Source: Gallionellaceae bacterium (GTDB lineage: Bacteria > Pseudomonadota > Gammaproteobacteria > Burkholderiales > Gallionellaceae). Taken from it: a DNA stretch of 7,029 nt. Location: contig CANFCA010000051.1 in assembly GCA_947445045.1 (NCBI GenBank), forward strand, positions 1-7,029, given 5' to 3'. Made by a program: the position numbers and the translations under genes. Positions 1 to 6,532 of this stretch are shown here, piece after piece (positions within the stretch are counted from its first letter, which is position 1; each line of letters begins with the position of its first letter). The notes beneath the pieces are model-generated. The model did not search any database, was not told the origin of the DNA, and was given only the letters and a program-made list of their open reading frames with translations.

Positions 1-76
1 AGATGTCTTTGATGATTTGACGTTTGGGCGGAACGATTTTGCTCACGCGGAGCATAGACATTACATATTGAGCCAT
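1..76 (-). CDS. ettA: EttA, energy-dependent translational throttle (ABC-F ATPase), N-terminal fragment
   Basis: Reading leftward from the ATG at 76-74, 25 complete codons give MAQYVMSMLRVSKIVPPKRQ followed by IIKDI before the window edge cuts the gene. This closely matches the start of EttA/YjjK, in which an MAQYV opening and a KxVPPKRxI(L/I)K(D/N)I segment precede the first Walker A motif. EttA is a soluble ABC-F protein with two ATPase domains that binds the ribosomal E site and gates entry into elongation according to the ATP/ADP ratio. None of the ATPase motifs lie inside the window, so the call rests on the N-terminus alone. The gene is transcribed divergently from the TPR glycosyltransferase, with about 150 bp between them. 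No strong Shine-Dalgarno sequence is visible upstream of the start. A plus-strand open frame at 2-175 crosses this region and is treated as a shadow. Confidence 0.85.
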   Translation of the reverse strand, partial: MAQYVMSMLRVSKIVPPKRQIIKDI

Positions 77-171
77 TTCGATTTCACATGCGGTTTTGGA
101 AAGCGCGTAGCTTACCGCAAAGCGATGTTAACGAGAAACACGCAAAAGCTTTTGATTGAGTACGGCGCACA

Positions 172-200
172 TTGACCCTAGGCAAAAATGCTGGAACACT
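172..200 (+). promoter_or_regulatory. possible sigma-70-type promoter for the TPR glycosyltransferase-thiS run
   Basis: TTGACC at 172-177 matches the -35 consensus at five of six bases. After a 17-bp spacer comes AACACT at 195-200, which matches the -10 consensus at only three of six. The site lies 28 bp upstream of the ATG at 229, inside the divergent gap between ettA and the glycosyltransferase gene. The weak -10 makes this a tentative call from sequence matching only. Confidence 0.25.
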
Positions 201-228
201 GCGCGCTGTTTGATTATTTATTTGAGAA

Positions 229-2772
229 ATGAATTACGCTCCACCCACTGCCGCCGACTTTGACCCCCTGATTGCACTCTACAACTCGCGTCGCTATGTT
301 GAGTTAGAAAACCAAGTACGTGCATTGTTAAAACAACATCCCAATGTTGCTTTTGCTTGGCAGTTGTTAGGTGGCTCACTGCAAATGCAAGGCAAAGATG
401 CGTTGTTTGCATTTCAAAAGACGACGGCGCTTTCTCCTGACGATGCAAGCGCACATTTCAATTTAGCTGTCGCACTCAAAAGTGCCGAGCAATTAGAACA
501 AGCCGCAGCGAGTTACCGTCGCGCATTGGCACTCAAGCCACAATACTTTGAAGCATTGAGTAATTTGGGGAATGTATTGCTAAGCCTCAGCCAATTTGAT
601 GAAGCTGTGAAGTGTTGCCAGCAGGCCTTGGCATTACAGCCCCGCTCGGAAAATATGTTTTATAGTTTGGGCAATGCACAGCGCGGCCTAAAACAACTAG
701 AGCAAGCCGCTCAAGCTTATCAACAAGCAATTAACCTTAATCCAAACTTCATAGAGGCATTGAGTAATTTAGCAGCGATACTTTACGAACTTGGTCACAT
801 TGATGCAGCGTTATTGCACTATCAAAAGGCGTTAAAAATTAATCCTTATTCTGCCGACCTCCAGCTCAACCTTGGACGTATTCTGTTTAAACTTAACCAC
901 CTTGATCAATCTATTGCTGAATCAAGCGCTGGCAATCCTGAGCATTGCATTGCGATAGAAACCAAAGCTCGACAAATCATTACACAATTCCCTGAGCTGG
1001 CCGTTGCTTGGCAGCTACTGGGGGTTTACTTACACCAACAGGAGCGATACCTAGAAGCACTCCCTGCATTGTTAAATGCAGTCAAATTTTCACCAAGTAA
1101 TGCAGAAATGCATTACCACCTTGCGGCAACACAAGTCAGTCTAGGCAAGCTAACGGAAGCGGAAGGAAGTTATCGACTAGCGCTGACACTCAAGCCTGAT
1201 TTTGCTGAGGCACTCAATAATTTAGCTGACGTGATGCTCAAACTTGGCCAACCAAATGAAGCATTAATTTGCTGTCAACGCGCATTACAAATCAGGCCGA
1301 ATTATGTCGGCGCTATTTATAATCTTGGCAATGCACTCGTTAAGCTTGAGCAACGTCATAGCGCAATAGAACACTTTCAACGCGCCATCGAACTTCAGCC
1401 CGACTTCTCAGCCGCGCACTTCAACCTAGGATGCAACTACAGCTCTCTTGGTCAAATCAAAGATGCACAAGCGTGTTATCGCAAAGTATTGGAAATCCAA
1501 CCCGACCAATTCGATGCACACACAAGCCTGCTATTTTCTTTGAACTACGTTAGCCATAGCCCTGAAGAATATCTTATTGAAGCGCTACGCTTCGGCAAAA
1601 TCGCAGCCAGCAAAGTCACCTCCCGTTATGTCACTTGGCAATGCGCCCCCCAGCCCCAAAAATTGCGCGTAGGCATCGTGTCTGGCGATTTACGCGACCA
1701 TGTAGTCGGTTACTTTTTAGAAAGTATCTTTCCACAATTCAATTATTCTCACATTGAGTTTATTGCTTACAACACCCAATCCAAGGAAGATGAGCTTACC
1801 GACCGGATCAAGCCATATTTTGCTCATTGGCGTTCCATAGTTGGATTAAGCGACCAAGCCGCCGCACACCTCATACATTCTGATGCGGTACATGTTCTAC
1901 TGGATTTCTCTGGGCATACCAATCATAACCGTTTACCCGTATTCGCCTGGAAACCTGCGCCCGTGCAATGTACTTGGCTGGGGTACTTTGCCTCTACTGG
2001 CCTTAAAGAAATGGATTACATACTCAGTGATCAGTGGATGCTTCCCGATAACGAGGCTCATCATTTTGTCGAAAAAGGATGGCAAATGCATGGGGCACTT
2101 TGTTGCTTCACACCTCCCCAAGAGGGTGGTGAAGTGGTGGAATTACCGGCGTTACGCAATCACACAATCATGTTTGGCTCACTGAACAGAATCGATAAAA
2201 TAAATAATCAAGTCGTGGCGTGTTGGGCACGAATTCTGAAGGAAATCCCCAATAGTCAACTATATCTGAATACCCATGCTTTACTCGACGAGGGTTTCAG
2301 AAAGGGCTTGGTTGCGAGATTCGCTGCCCACGAAATTAATGAAGACAGGTTAGTCATCGAAGCAACTTCGGGGCGTGAATTGGCGCTCAAAAGTTATGCC
2401 CGCATTGACATCGCCTTGGATACCTTTCCCTATCCAGGCGGCACTACCAGCTATGAAGCCTTATGGATGGGCGTGCCAATATTAACGATGACGGGGAAAT
2501 CTTATATTTCGCATTTAGGCGAAAGCATCATGCACCATGCCGGCCTACCCGACTGGATTGCCACGAGCGAAGATGACTACGTTGCCAAGGCTGTCCAATT
2601 CGCCCGTGATTTGCCTAAGCTGGCTGCCTTGCGTGCCGGGCTGCGGGAGCAAGTCCGAACCTCACCCTTATTCAATGCCCCTCTCTTTGCCAAACATTTC
2701 GCAGATGCGCTTTGGGGGATGTGGGAAAATAAGGGCATGCAAACAATCAATGGAATGACCAAGCATGATTAA
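229..2772 (+). CDS. TPR repeat protein with C-terminal O-GlcNAc transferase-like (SPINDLY/GT41) domain
   Basis: 847 residues, cytoplasmic, with no signal peptide or membrane segment. Residues about 10-435 are TPR repeats in two copies of one module. WQLLG occurs at 44-48 and 261-265, SYRxALxLKP at 95-104 and 314-323, and a Cys-Cys pair at 129-130 and 348-349, all offset by 217-219 residues. Residues about 478-832 form the GT41 catalytic region. VSGDLRDHVVGYF (484-496) places His491 where OGT has its active-site histidine. LLDFSGHT (557-564) and APVQCTWLGY (577-586) follow. Lys657 in NRIDK corresponds to the UDP-binding lysine, and LDTFPYPGGTTSYEALWMG (730-748) is the nucleotide-sugar pocket. 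A terminal SPLF...MWE segment (812-832) also fits OGT. The family transfers sugar from a nucleotide donor to Ser/Thr of proteins; donor and target here are unknown. GAGAA directly precedes the ATG, so the ribosome site is weak. The 3' end overlaps thiS. Confidence 0.9.
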   Translation: MNYAPPTAADFDPLIALYNSRRYVELENQVRALLKQHPNVAFAWQLLGGSLQMQGKDALFAFQKTTALSPDDASAHFNLAVALKSAEQLEQAAASYRRALALKPQYFEALSNLGNVLLSLSQFDEAVKCCQQALALQPRSENMFYSLGNAQRGLKQLEQAAQAYQQAINLNPNFIEALSNLAAILYELGHIDAALLHYQKALKINPYSADLQLNLGRILFKLNHLDQSIAESSAGNPEHCIAIETKARQIITQFPELAVAWQLLGVYLHQQERYLEALPALLNAVKFSPSNAEMHYHLAATQVSLGKLTEAEGSYRLALTLKPDFAEALNNLADVMLKLGQPNEALICCQRALQIRPNYVGAIYNLGNALVKLEQRHSAIEHFQRAIELQPDFSAAHFNLGCNYSSLGQIKDAQACYRKVLEIQPDQFDAHTSLLFSLNYVSHSPEEYLIEALRFGKIAASKVTSRYVTWQCAPQPQKLRVGIVSGDLRDHVVGYFLESIFPQFNYSHIEFIAYNTQSKEDELTDRIKPYFAHWRSIVGLSDQAAAHLIHSDAVHVLLDFSGHTNHNRLPVFAWKPAPVQCTWLGYFASTGLKEMDYILSDQWMLPDNEAHHFVEKGWQMHGALCCFTPPQEGGEVVELPALRNHTIMFGSLNRIDKINNQVVACWARILKEIPNSQLYLNTHALLDEGFRKGLVARFAAHEINEDRLVIEATSGRELALKSYARIDIALDTFPYPGGTTSYEALWMGVPILTMTGKSYISHLGESIMHHAGLPDWIATSEDDYVAKAVQFARDLPKLAALRAGLREQVRTSPLFNAPLFAKHFADALWGMWENKGMQTINGMTKHD

Positions 2773-2968
2773 CTTAAGCATCAATGGAGAGGCGAAGCAA
2801 TTTTCCACTCCCCTCAGCGTTACCAACTTAATAGAAATTTTGGGCTACACTGGCAAGCGCATAGCCTTAGAGCGAAATGGCGAGATCGTGCCGCGCAGCA
2901 CCTATGCCAATGTGCATTTGGCAGATGGCGACAAGCTGGAAGTAGTGGTTGCAGTGGGGGGCGGCTGA
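2765..2968 (+). CDS. thiS: ThiS, sulfur carrier protein for thiamin thiazole synthesis
   Basis: 67 residues, the usual size for ThiS, with a beta-grasp ubiquitin-like sequence. It opens MINLSINGE, has the LIEILG helix at 22-27 and the IALERNGEIVPRS stretch at 33-45, and ends in AVGGG. ThiF-type enzymes adenylate the C-terminal glycine and convert it to a thiocarboxylate, which gives its sulfur to ThiG to build the thiazole phosphate of thiamin. The ATG lies inside the end of the glycosyltransferase gene (overlap 2765-2772), and GGAA at 2752-2755 is a suitably spaced ribosome site. Expression is therefore probably tied to the upstream gene. thiG follows after a 162-bp gap that is mostly repeat. 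No thiF, thiO or thiH is in the window. Confidence 0.95.
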   Translation: MINLSINGEAKQFSTPLSVTNLIEILGYTGKRIALERNGEIVPRSTYANVHLADGDKLEVVVAVGGG

Positions 2969-2980
2969 CTTCCCTGATTC

Positions 2981-3105
2981 CGTCATTCCCGCGTAGAGGG
3001 TTAAGCAGGCAATCCGCGAAGCGGATGCTCGCAAAGCGGGAATCCAGAAAAACAAAATGCCTTTTGTATAAACACACTGGATTCCCGCTTTCGCGGGAGT
3101 GACAG
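2981..3105 (+). repeat. nested palindromic repeat element in the thiS-thiG gap
   Basis: The outer ends are CGTCATTCCCGCG at 2981-2993 and a near-complement beginning CGCGGGAGTGAC at 3092-3103, with one mismatch over the core. Inside is a perfect 15-bp inverted repeat, AAAGCGGGAATCCAG at 3033-3047 and its complement at 3077-3091, flanking a 29-bp A+T-rich loop. Two smaller hairpins are nested: ATCCGC/GCGGAT around GAA (3012-3026) and ATTCCCGC/GCGGGAGT around TTTC (3081-3100). The ATTCCCGC...GCGGGAAT core resembles dispersed repeats common in betaproteobacteria, including Neisseria dRS3-type repeats. No coding sequence is evident and no T-run follows a stem, so a classic intrinsic terminator is unlikely. 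The folded RNA could still affect thiG expression or mRNA stability. Confidence 0.75.
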
Positions 3106-3130
3106 TTGAACAAAGTTACAAGGAAGATAC

Positions 3131-3925
3131 ATGAACGACACATTAGTTATCGCAGGAAAAAATTACTCCTCTCGGCTGTTAGTCGGCACGGGAAAATACA
3201 AGGACTTTACCGAGACGCGCGCCGCATTGGATGCAAGTGGTGCGGAGATTATCACCGTGGCGATACGCCGCACCAATCTTGGTCAAAACGCTAACGAGCC
3301 GAACCTGCTCGATGCCGTGCCGATGTCGAAATTCACTTATCTGCCCAACACTGCTGGCTGCTACACCGCCGATGATGCGGTGCGCACGTTGCGTTTGGCG
3401 CGCGAATTATTGGATGGTCACTCGCTGGTTAAACTCGAAGTATTGGGCGATCCGCAATCGTTGTATCCCAACGTCATCGAAACCATCGCTGCCGCGAAGA
3501 CGCTGGTCGCAGAAGGCTTTCAGGTAATGGTCTATACCTCGGACGATCCCATTATCGCCAAGCAACTGGAAGACATCGGCTGTGTCGCCATCATGCCGCT
3601 CGCCTCGCTGATTGGTTCGGGCATGGGCATTTTGAATCCGTGGAATCTGCAACTCATCATGGATAAAGTCAGCGTCCCTGTCATCGTGGATGCGGGTGTT
3701 GGCACGGCTTCGGATGCTGCAATTGCAATGGAGCTGGGCTGCGCGGGCGTGTTGATGAACACCGCGATTGCGGGAGCACAGCAACCCGTGCTGATGGCCT
3801 CGGCGATGAAGAAAGCCGTGGAAGCAGGACGTGAAGCCTTCCTTGCGGGACGGATGCCGAAGAAACTTTATAGCGCAAGTCCGAGTTCACCGACAGCGGG
3901 GATTATTGCGAGTACGCGACCCTAA
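3131..3925 (+). CDS. thiG: ThiG, thiazole synthase
   Basis: 264 residues, a full-length TIM-barrel ThiG. It condenses 1-deoxy-D-xylulose 5-phosphate, dehydroglycine and the sulfur of ThiS thiocarboxylate into the thiazole phosphate of thiamin, in the cytoplasm. Visible family features are [10 protein letters not shown] at 14-23, a conserved NTAGC at 73-77, and LVKLEVLGD at 99-107. Lys101 is the expected imine-forming lysine. [14 protein letters not shown] at 154-167 follows, then [12 protein letters not shown] at 186-197 and [10 protein letters not shown] at 207-216 for phosphate binding. The ATG at 3131 is supported by AAGGAAG at 3120-3126, four bases upstream. Its partner thiS is upstream but separated by a palindromic element, which may weaken the usual tight coupling. 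trmB is downstream, also behind a repeat. No TPP riboswitch is visible near thiS or thiG; any thiamin control would have to act further upstream. Confidence 0.97.
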   Translation: MNDTLVIAGKNYSSRLLVGTGKYKDFTETRAALDASGAEIITVAIRRTNLGQNANEPNLLDAVPMSKFTYLPNTAGCYTADDAVRTLRLARELLDGHSLVKLEVLGDPQSLYPNVIETIAAAKTLVAEGFQVMVYTSDDPIIAKQLEDIGCVAIMPLASLIGSGMGILNPWNLQLIMDKVSVPVIVDAGVGTASDAAIAMELGCAGVLMNTAIAGAQQPVLMASAMKKAVEAGREAFLAGRMPKKLYSASPSSPTAGIIASTRP

Positions 3926-3934
3926 CCACCCACC

Positions 3935-4053
3935 ACCGTTCGCCCTGAGCGTAGGCGGCTGTATCGCCGCAGTCGGAGGGGAGCAAACTCATGCTTCGAC
4001 TTCACTACGTGAAGTTTATCCTGAGCTCAGTCGAAGGACTCAGCACGAACGGT
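3935..4053 (+). repeat. 119-bp palindromic repeat element in the thiG-trmB gap
   Basis: The ends form a perfect 8-bp inverted repeat, ACCGTTCG at 3935-3942 and CGAACGGT at 4046-4053. The pairing extends imperfectly to 16 bases (13 match). Internal stems include GCGGC/GCCGC at 3955-3970, ACTTCAC/GTGAAGT around TAC at 3999-4015, CTTCGAC/GTCGAAG at 3994-4036, and the perfect palindrome CTGAGCTCAG at 4021-4030. The CCGTTCGCCCTGAGC and TCGAAGGACTCAGCACGAACGG words belong to a widespread dispersed repeat style in proteobacterial genomes. The element nearly fills the gap and ends 15 bases before the trmB ATG at 4069. No transposase is encoded, so it would be a non-autonomous or REP-like sequence. 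Confidence 0.75.
3975..3983 (+). promoter_or_regulatory. Shine-Dalgarno-like sequence inside the repeat, in position for an upstream trmB start
   Basis: GGAGGGGAG lies seven bases before an ATG at 3991 that is in frame with trmB and has no intervening stop. It is a much better ribosome site than anything before the ATG at 4069, which is preceded only by ACCAAAACACC. If used, TrmB would gain 26 residues translated from repeat DNA. Whether it is used cannot be told from the sequence. Confidence 0.35.
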
Positions 4054-4068
4054 CAAAACCAAAACACC

Positions 4069-4755
4069 ATGACCGAAACCACTGAACAACCCTCCCGCCA
4101 CATCCGCAGCTTCGTGCGTCGCCAAGGCCGCGTGTCGCCTGCGCAACTGCGCGCATGCGAAACCCTGTTGCCGCAATTCGGCATTCAATATGCCGCACAG
4201 ACACTCGATCTCGATACCGCCTTCGAGCGAAGTGCGCCGAAAATTTTAGAGATAGGTTTCGGCATGGGTGACAGCACCGCGACCATCGCCCTCGCGCATC
4301 CCGAAAATGATTACTTGTGTTTAGAAGTTCACACCCCCGGCGTGGGCAATTTACTCAAGTTAATTGAAGCGCAGCACCTCACCAACATTCGCATCATTCA
4401 ACACGATGCTGTTGAAGTGTTGCGCGATATGATTGCGGATGCCTCACTGGACGGCCTGCATATCTTCTTCCCCGACCCGTGGCACAAGGCGCGCCACAAC
4501 AAACGCCGCTTGATTCAAACCCCCTTCATCGCCGCGCTCGTGCAGAAAATAAAATTGAACGGCTATATTCACGTTGCCACGGATTGGCAAGATTATGCCG
4601 AGCAAGTGCTACGGGTATTGAGCGATGAACCGCTATTGGAAAATACTGTGGTCGATTACGCACCGCGCCCCGATTATCGTCCGCTCACTAAATTTGAAAA
4701 GCGCGGACTCAACTTGGGGCATGGCGTTTGGGATTTGGTATTTCGGCGGGTTTAG
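4069..4755 (+). CDS. trmB: TrmB, tRNA (guanine-N7-)-methyltransferase
   Basis: 228 residues from the ATG at 4069, close to the roughly 240 of E. coli TrmB. The enzyme uses S-adenosylmethionine to make m7G46 in the variable loop of tRNAs. Visible motifs are [15 protein letters not shown] at 12-26, the SAM-binding [10 protein letters not shown] at 60-69, and [11 protein letters not shown] at 86-96. The family signature [18 protein letters not shown] spans 131-148, with [14 protein letters not shown] at 168-181 and the C-terminal [17 protein letters not shown] at 207-223. The start at 4069 was chosen because homology begins just after it and the upstream frame is repeat sequence. The in-frame ATG at 3991 (254 residues) has the better ribosome site and remains possible. 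The gene sits on the same strand as thiS-thiG and may be cotranscribed with them. Confidence 0.96.
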   Translation: MTETTEQPSRHIRSFVRRQGRVSPAQLRACETLLPQFGIQYAAQTLDLDTAFERSAPKILEIGFGMGDSTATIALAHPENDYLCLEVHTPGVGNLLKLIEAQHLTNIRIIQHDAVEVLRDMIADASLDGLHIFFPDPWHKARHNKRRLIQTPFIAALVQKIKLNGYIHVATDWQDYAEQVLRVLSDEPLLENTVVDYAPRPDYRPLTKFEKRGLNLGHGVWDLVFRRV

Positions 4756-4760
4756 CTTTT

Positions 4761-4788
4761 GTAAGGTGGGCATTGTTGCCCACCCTAC
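4761..4788 (+). repeat. short REP-like palindrome after trmB
   Basis: GGTGGGCA at 4765-4772 and TGCCCACC at 4777-4784 form a perfect 8-bp stem around a TTGT loop. GTA at 4761-4763 pairs with TAC at 4786-4788 across one A/C mismatch. GTRGGTGGGCA...TGCCCACCCTAC is a familiar dispersed palindrome in many bacteria. It begins 5 bp after the trmB stop. No T-run follows, so an intrinsic terminator is not well supported, though it could shield the mRNA 3' end. Confidence 0.6.
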
Positions 4789-4828
4789 TCTGGCTGGCCT
4801 ACACCTAATAGTTGAATGCACTTTATAA

Positions 4829-5473
4829 ATTAGAACTCATCAGCTCATTCTTAATTGGATTCTTATCGCTTTTGCTACACTCCTTGGCTACCTAGCCGGA
4901 CGTTACCGCATACATCAATTACAAAATTGCGGTGAGGTACTTGTTAGGTCAGCCATTCAGCAAGCACTTACCGACCCAAATTGGCACTTGCTAAACAATG
5001 TCACCCTGCCTACTTCAGATGGAACAACCCAGATAGATCATGTGCTCGTTTCACGTTATGGAGTGTTTGTCATTGAGACTAAAAATTACAGTGGCTGGAT
5101 TTTTGGTGAAGCAAAGTCATCGCAATGGACGCAGGTAATCTACAAGCGAAAATCCAGATTTCAAAACCCGTTACGCCAAAATTACAAACACATCAAAGCA
5201 GTTCAAAGCCTGTTTGACTTTATGCCCCGTAGCCAAATTGAAGGTGCTGTCATTTTTACTGGAAATGCCAAGTTCAAGACCAATCATCCCGAAGGAGTTT
5301 TTACACTTTCCGAATTTATAGCTAAGCTCAATCAGCTTCGTAATGAGGTCATTTCCGAAAATAGATTGCAATTTTGTGTTGGCCGCCTTGAATGCCATCG
5401 CTTTGCGCTCACAAAGAAAACCGATGTCGAACATCAACAGCATCTTCAAAGAAAGTTTGGCGATCGCCCCTAG
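4829..5473 (+). CDS. NERD (nuclease-related) domain protein with N-terminal membrane segment; start unresolved
   Basis: The frame opens after a TAA at 4826-4828 and encodes up to 214 residues. Residues about 6-24 are hydrophobic (LILNWILIAFATLLGYLAG) and are followed by basic RYRIHQ, as expected of an inside-facing membrane anchor. The NERD domain starts near GEVLVRSAIQ (35-44). Its core is LLNNVTLPTSDGTTQIDHVLVSR, then VFVIETKNYSGWIFGEAKSSQWTQ and FQNPLRQNYKHIKAVQSL. Asp and Glu-Thr-Lys in the IDHVLV and VIETK strands match the PD-(D/E)XK-like residues of the family. NERD proteins are suspected nucleases; no activity can be assigned here. There is no ATG, GTG or TTG in frame before TTG 4988, and that start would drop the anchor and the domain's first helix. 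Base composition is visibly more A+T-rich than thiG or trmB. The gene converges with gpsA, 50 bp away. The domain call is firm; the start is not. Confidence 0.75.
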   Translation: MRTHQLILNWILIAFATLLGYLAGRYRIHQLQNCGEVLVRSAIQQALTDPNWHLLNNVTLPTSDGTTQIDHVLVSRYGVFVIETKNYSGWIFGEAKSSQWTQVIYKRKSRFQNPLRQNYKHIKAVQSLFDFMPRSQIEGAVIFTGNAKFKTNHPEGVFTLSEFIAKLNQLRNEVISENRLQFCVGRLECHRFALTKKTDVEHQQHLQRKFGDRP

Positions 5474-5523
5474 CACATTACCTATCAGAGCTACTCGCAC
5501 TCAGACAAAAACACACCTTAAGC

Positions 5524-6519
5524 TTAGCCGTTACCAAACTCCATATTCGGCGCACGACTCAGTAAATCAACAATCACTTCAGCCGCAGGAATGTGTTCGT
5601 ACAGCACGCGATACACCGCCTCGCAAATCGGCATTGCCACACCCAGCCGTTGCGCGAGTTGATGCACTTCACGCACGGTGTAAACGCCTTCGGCAACGTG
5701 TCCGAGTTGTTGCAGGATTTCTGGCAAGCTTTGCTTTTTCGCCAGCAGCAATCCCACTTGGCGATTGCGCGACAAATCGCCTGTGCAGGTCAAAATCAAA
5801 TCGCCGACACCGGACAATCCGCCCAAGGTTTCGGCTCGTCCACCGAGCTTCAAACCCAGCCGCGAGATTTCTGCCAGCCCGCGTGTGAGCAAGGCAGCAC
5901 GGGCGTTGTAGCCCAGCCCCATGCCGTCACAGATGCCCGACGCAATCGCCAGCACGTTCTTCACCGCACCGCCCACTTCCACACCTATGACATCGTTGCT
6001 GGCGTAAATGCGTAGTCGTGAATGGTGCAAGGCTTGTGCGGTGTAGCGAGAAAATTCTTCATCGTTAGAGGCCAGCGTCAATGCAGTGGGCAGGCCACGC
6101 GCCACTTCCTGCGCAAAGCTGGGGCCGGACAAAACGCCGTATTGAAAGCCTGCTGGCAACACCTCGGCAACCACTTGATGCGGCAATTTTGCAGTTTCGG
6201 CTTCAAAGCCTTTGCATAACCAAACTACGCCACAACGATGTTGCGCGGTGGCGACTTGTTGCAGGACTGAACGTAAGCCAGCGGTCGGTACGGCAATGAT
6301 TAGCAATTCAGCAGTAACTAATGCGGCGTGGAAATTCGCGCTCAGTTCAAGATTATCAGGTAAGGCAATATCGGGAAGATAAGGGTGATTACAACGCGCA
6401 CTGCGCATCGCAGTAACTTGCACCGCATCACGCGCGCATAAGGTCACGCGATGATGAGCAGAGAGGCTAATGGCGAGAGCGGTTCCCCATGCGCCTGCAC
6501 CGATGATGGTGATATTCAT
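5524..6519 (-). CDS. gpsA: GpsA, glycerol-3-phosphate dehydrogenase [NAD(P)+]
   Basis: 331 residues, the usual length. The cytoplasmic enzyme reduces dihydroxyacetone phosphate to sn-glycerol 3-phosphate, the backbone for phospholipids. The N-terminal Rossmann motif is IIGAGAWGTALA at 5-16. LLIIAVPTAGLR at 72-83 and WLCKGFE at 100-106 follow, then SGPSFAQEVARGLPTAL at 131-147. Catalytic Lys187 lies in GGAVKNVLAIASGICDG, and Asp240 in GLSGVGDLILTCTG. The substrate-binding SRNRQVG is at 250-256, and HVAEGVYTV at 274-282 is conserved near the C-terminal domain. The ATG at 6519-6517 lies 13 bp after the SH3-protein stop. AAGGAA overlapping that stop is a plausible ribosome site. It is the last gene of a minus-strand operon with secB and the SH3 protein and converges on the NERD gene. 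No intrinsic terminator is obvious in the 50-bp gap. Confidence 0.98.
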   Translation of the reverse strand: MNITIIGAGAWGTALAISLSAHHRVTLCARDAVQVTAMRSARCNHPYLPDIALPDNLELSANFHAALVTAELLIIAVPTAGLRSVLQQVATAQHRCGVVWLCKGFEAETAKLPHQVVAEVLPAGFQYGVLSGPSFAQEVARGLPTALTLASNDEEFSRYTAQALHHSRLRIYASNDVIGVEVGGAVKNVLAIASGICDGMGLGYNARAALLTRGLAEISRLGLKLGGRAETLGGLSGVGDLILTCTGDLSRNRQVGLLLAKKQSLPEILQQLGHVAEGVYTVREVHQLAQRLGVAMPICEAVYRVLYEHIPAAEVIVDLLSRAPNMEFGNG

Positions 6520-6532
6520 GATTGCTTATTCC

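Noticed and set aside
77..171. Promoter for ettA on the minus strand
   Set aside because: TTGCGT- and TTGCGG-type -35 words are present but have no -10-like hexamer at the right spacing.
2..175. Plus-strand open frame of 57 codons running in from the left edge
   Set aside because: It lies opposite the recognisable ettA start, has no family-like sequence, and is short enough to be open by chance.
2700..3130. TPP riboswitch controlling thiS-thiG
   Set aside because: No CTGAGA...ACCTGA core is seen; thiS starts inside the preceding gene and the thiS-thiG gap is a palindromic repeat instead.
2820..3143. Minus-strand open frame of 107 codons across thiS and the repeat element
   Set aside because: Antisense to thiS and made partly of palindromic repeat, with no domain-like features.
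3407..3784. Minus-strand open frame of 125 codons opposite thiG
   Set aside because: Shadow of the strongly conserved thiG; its His/Arg-rich composition is typical of antisense frames.
4761..4788. Intrinsic terminator after trmB
   Set aside because: The stem is good but is followed by TCTGGCTGG rather than a T-run, so it was called a REP-like palindrome.
4776..4829. Promoter for the NERD gene using TATAAA at 4824-4829
   Set aside because: No acceptable -35 box lies 16-18 bp upstream, and the TATAAA sits at the very start of the open frame.
5343..5888. Plus-strand open frame of 181 codons spanning the NERD 3' end and gpsA 3' end
   Set aside because: It overlaps two recognised genes in other frames and has low-complexity Arg/Ala/Pro-rich antisense character.
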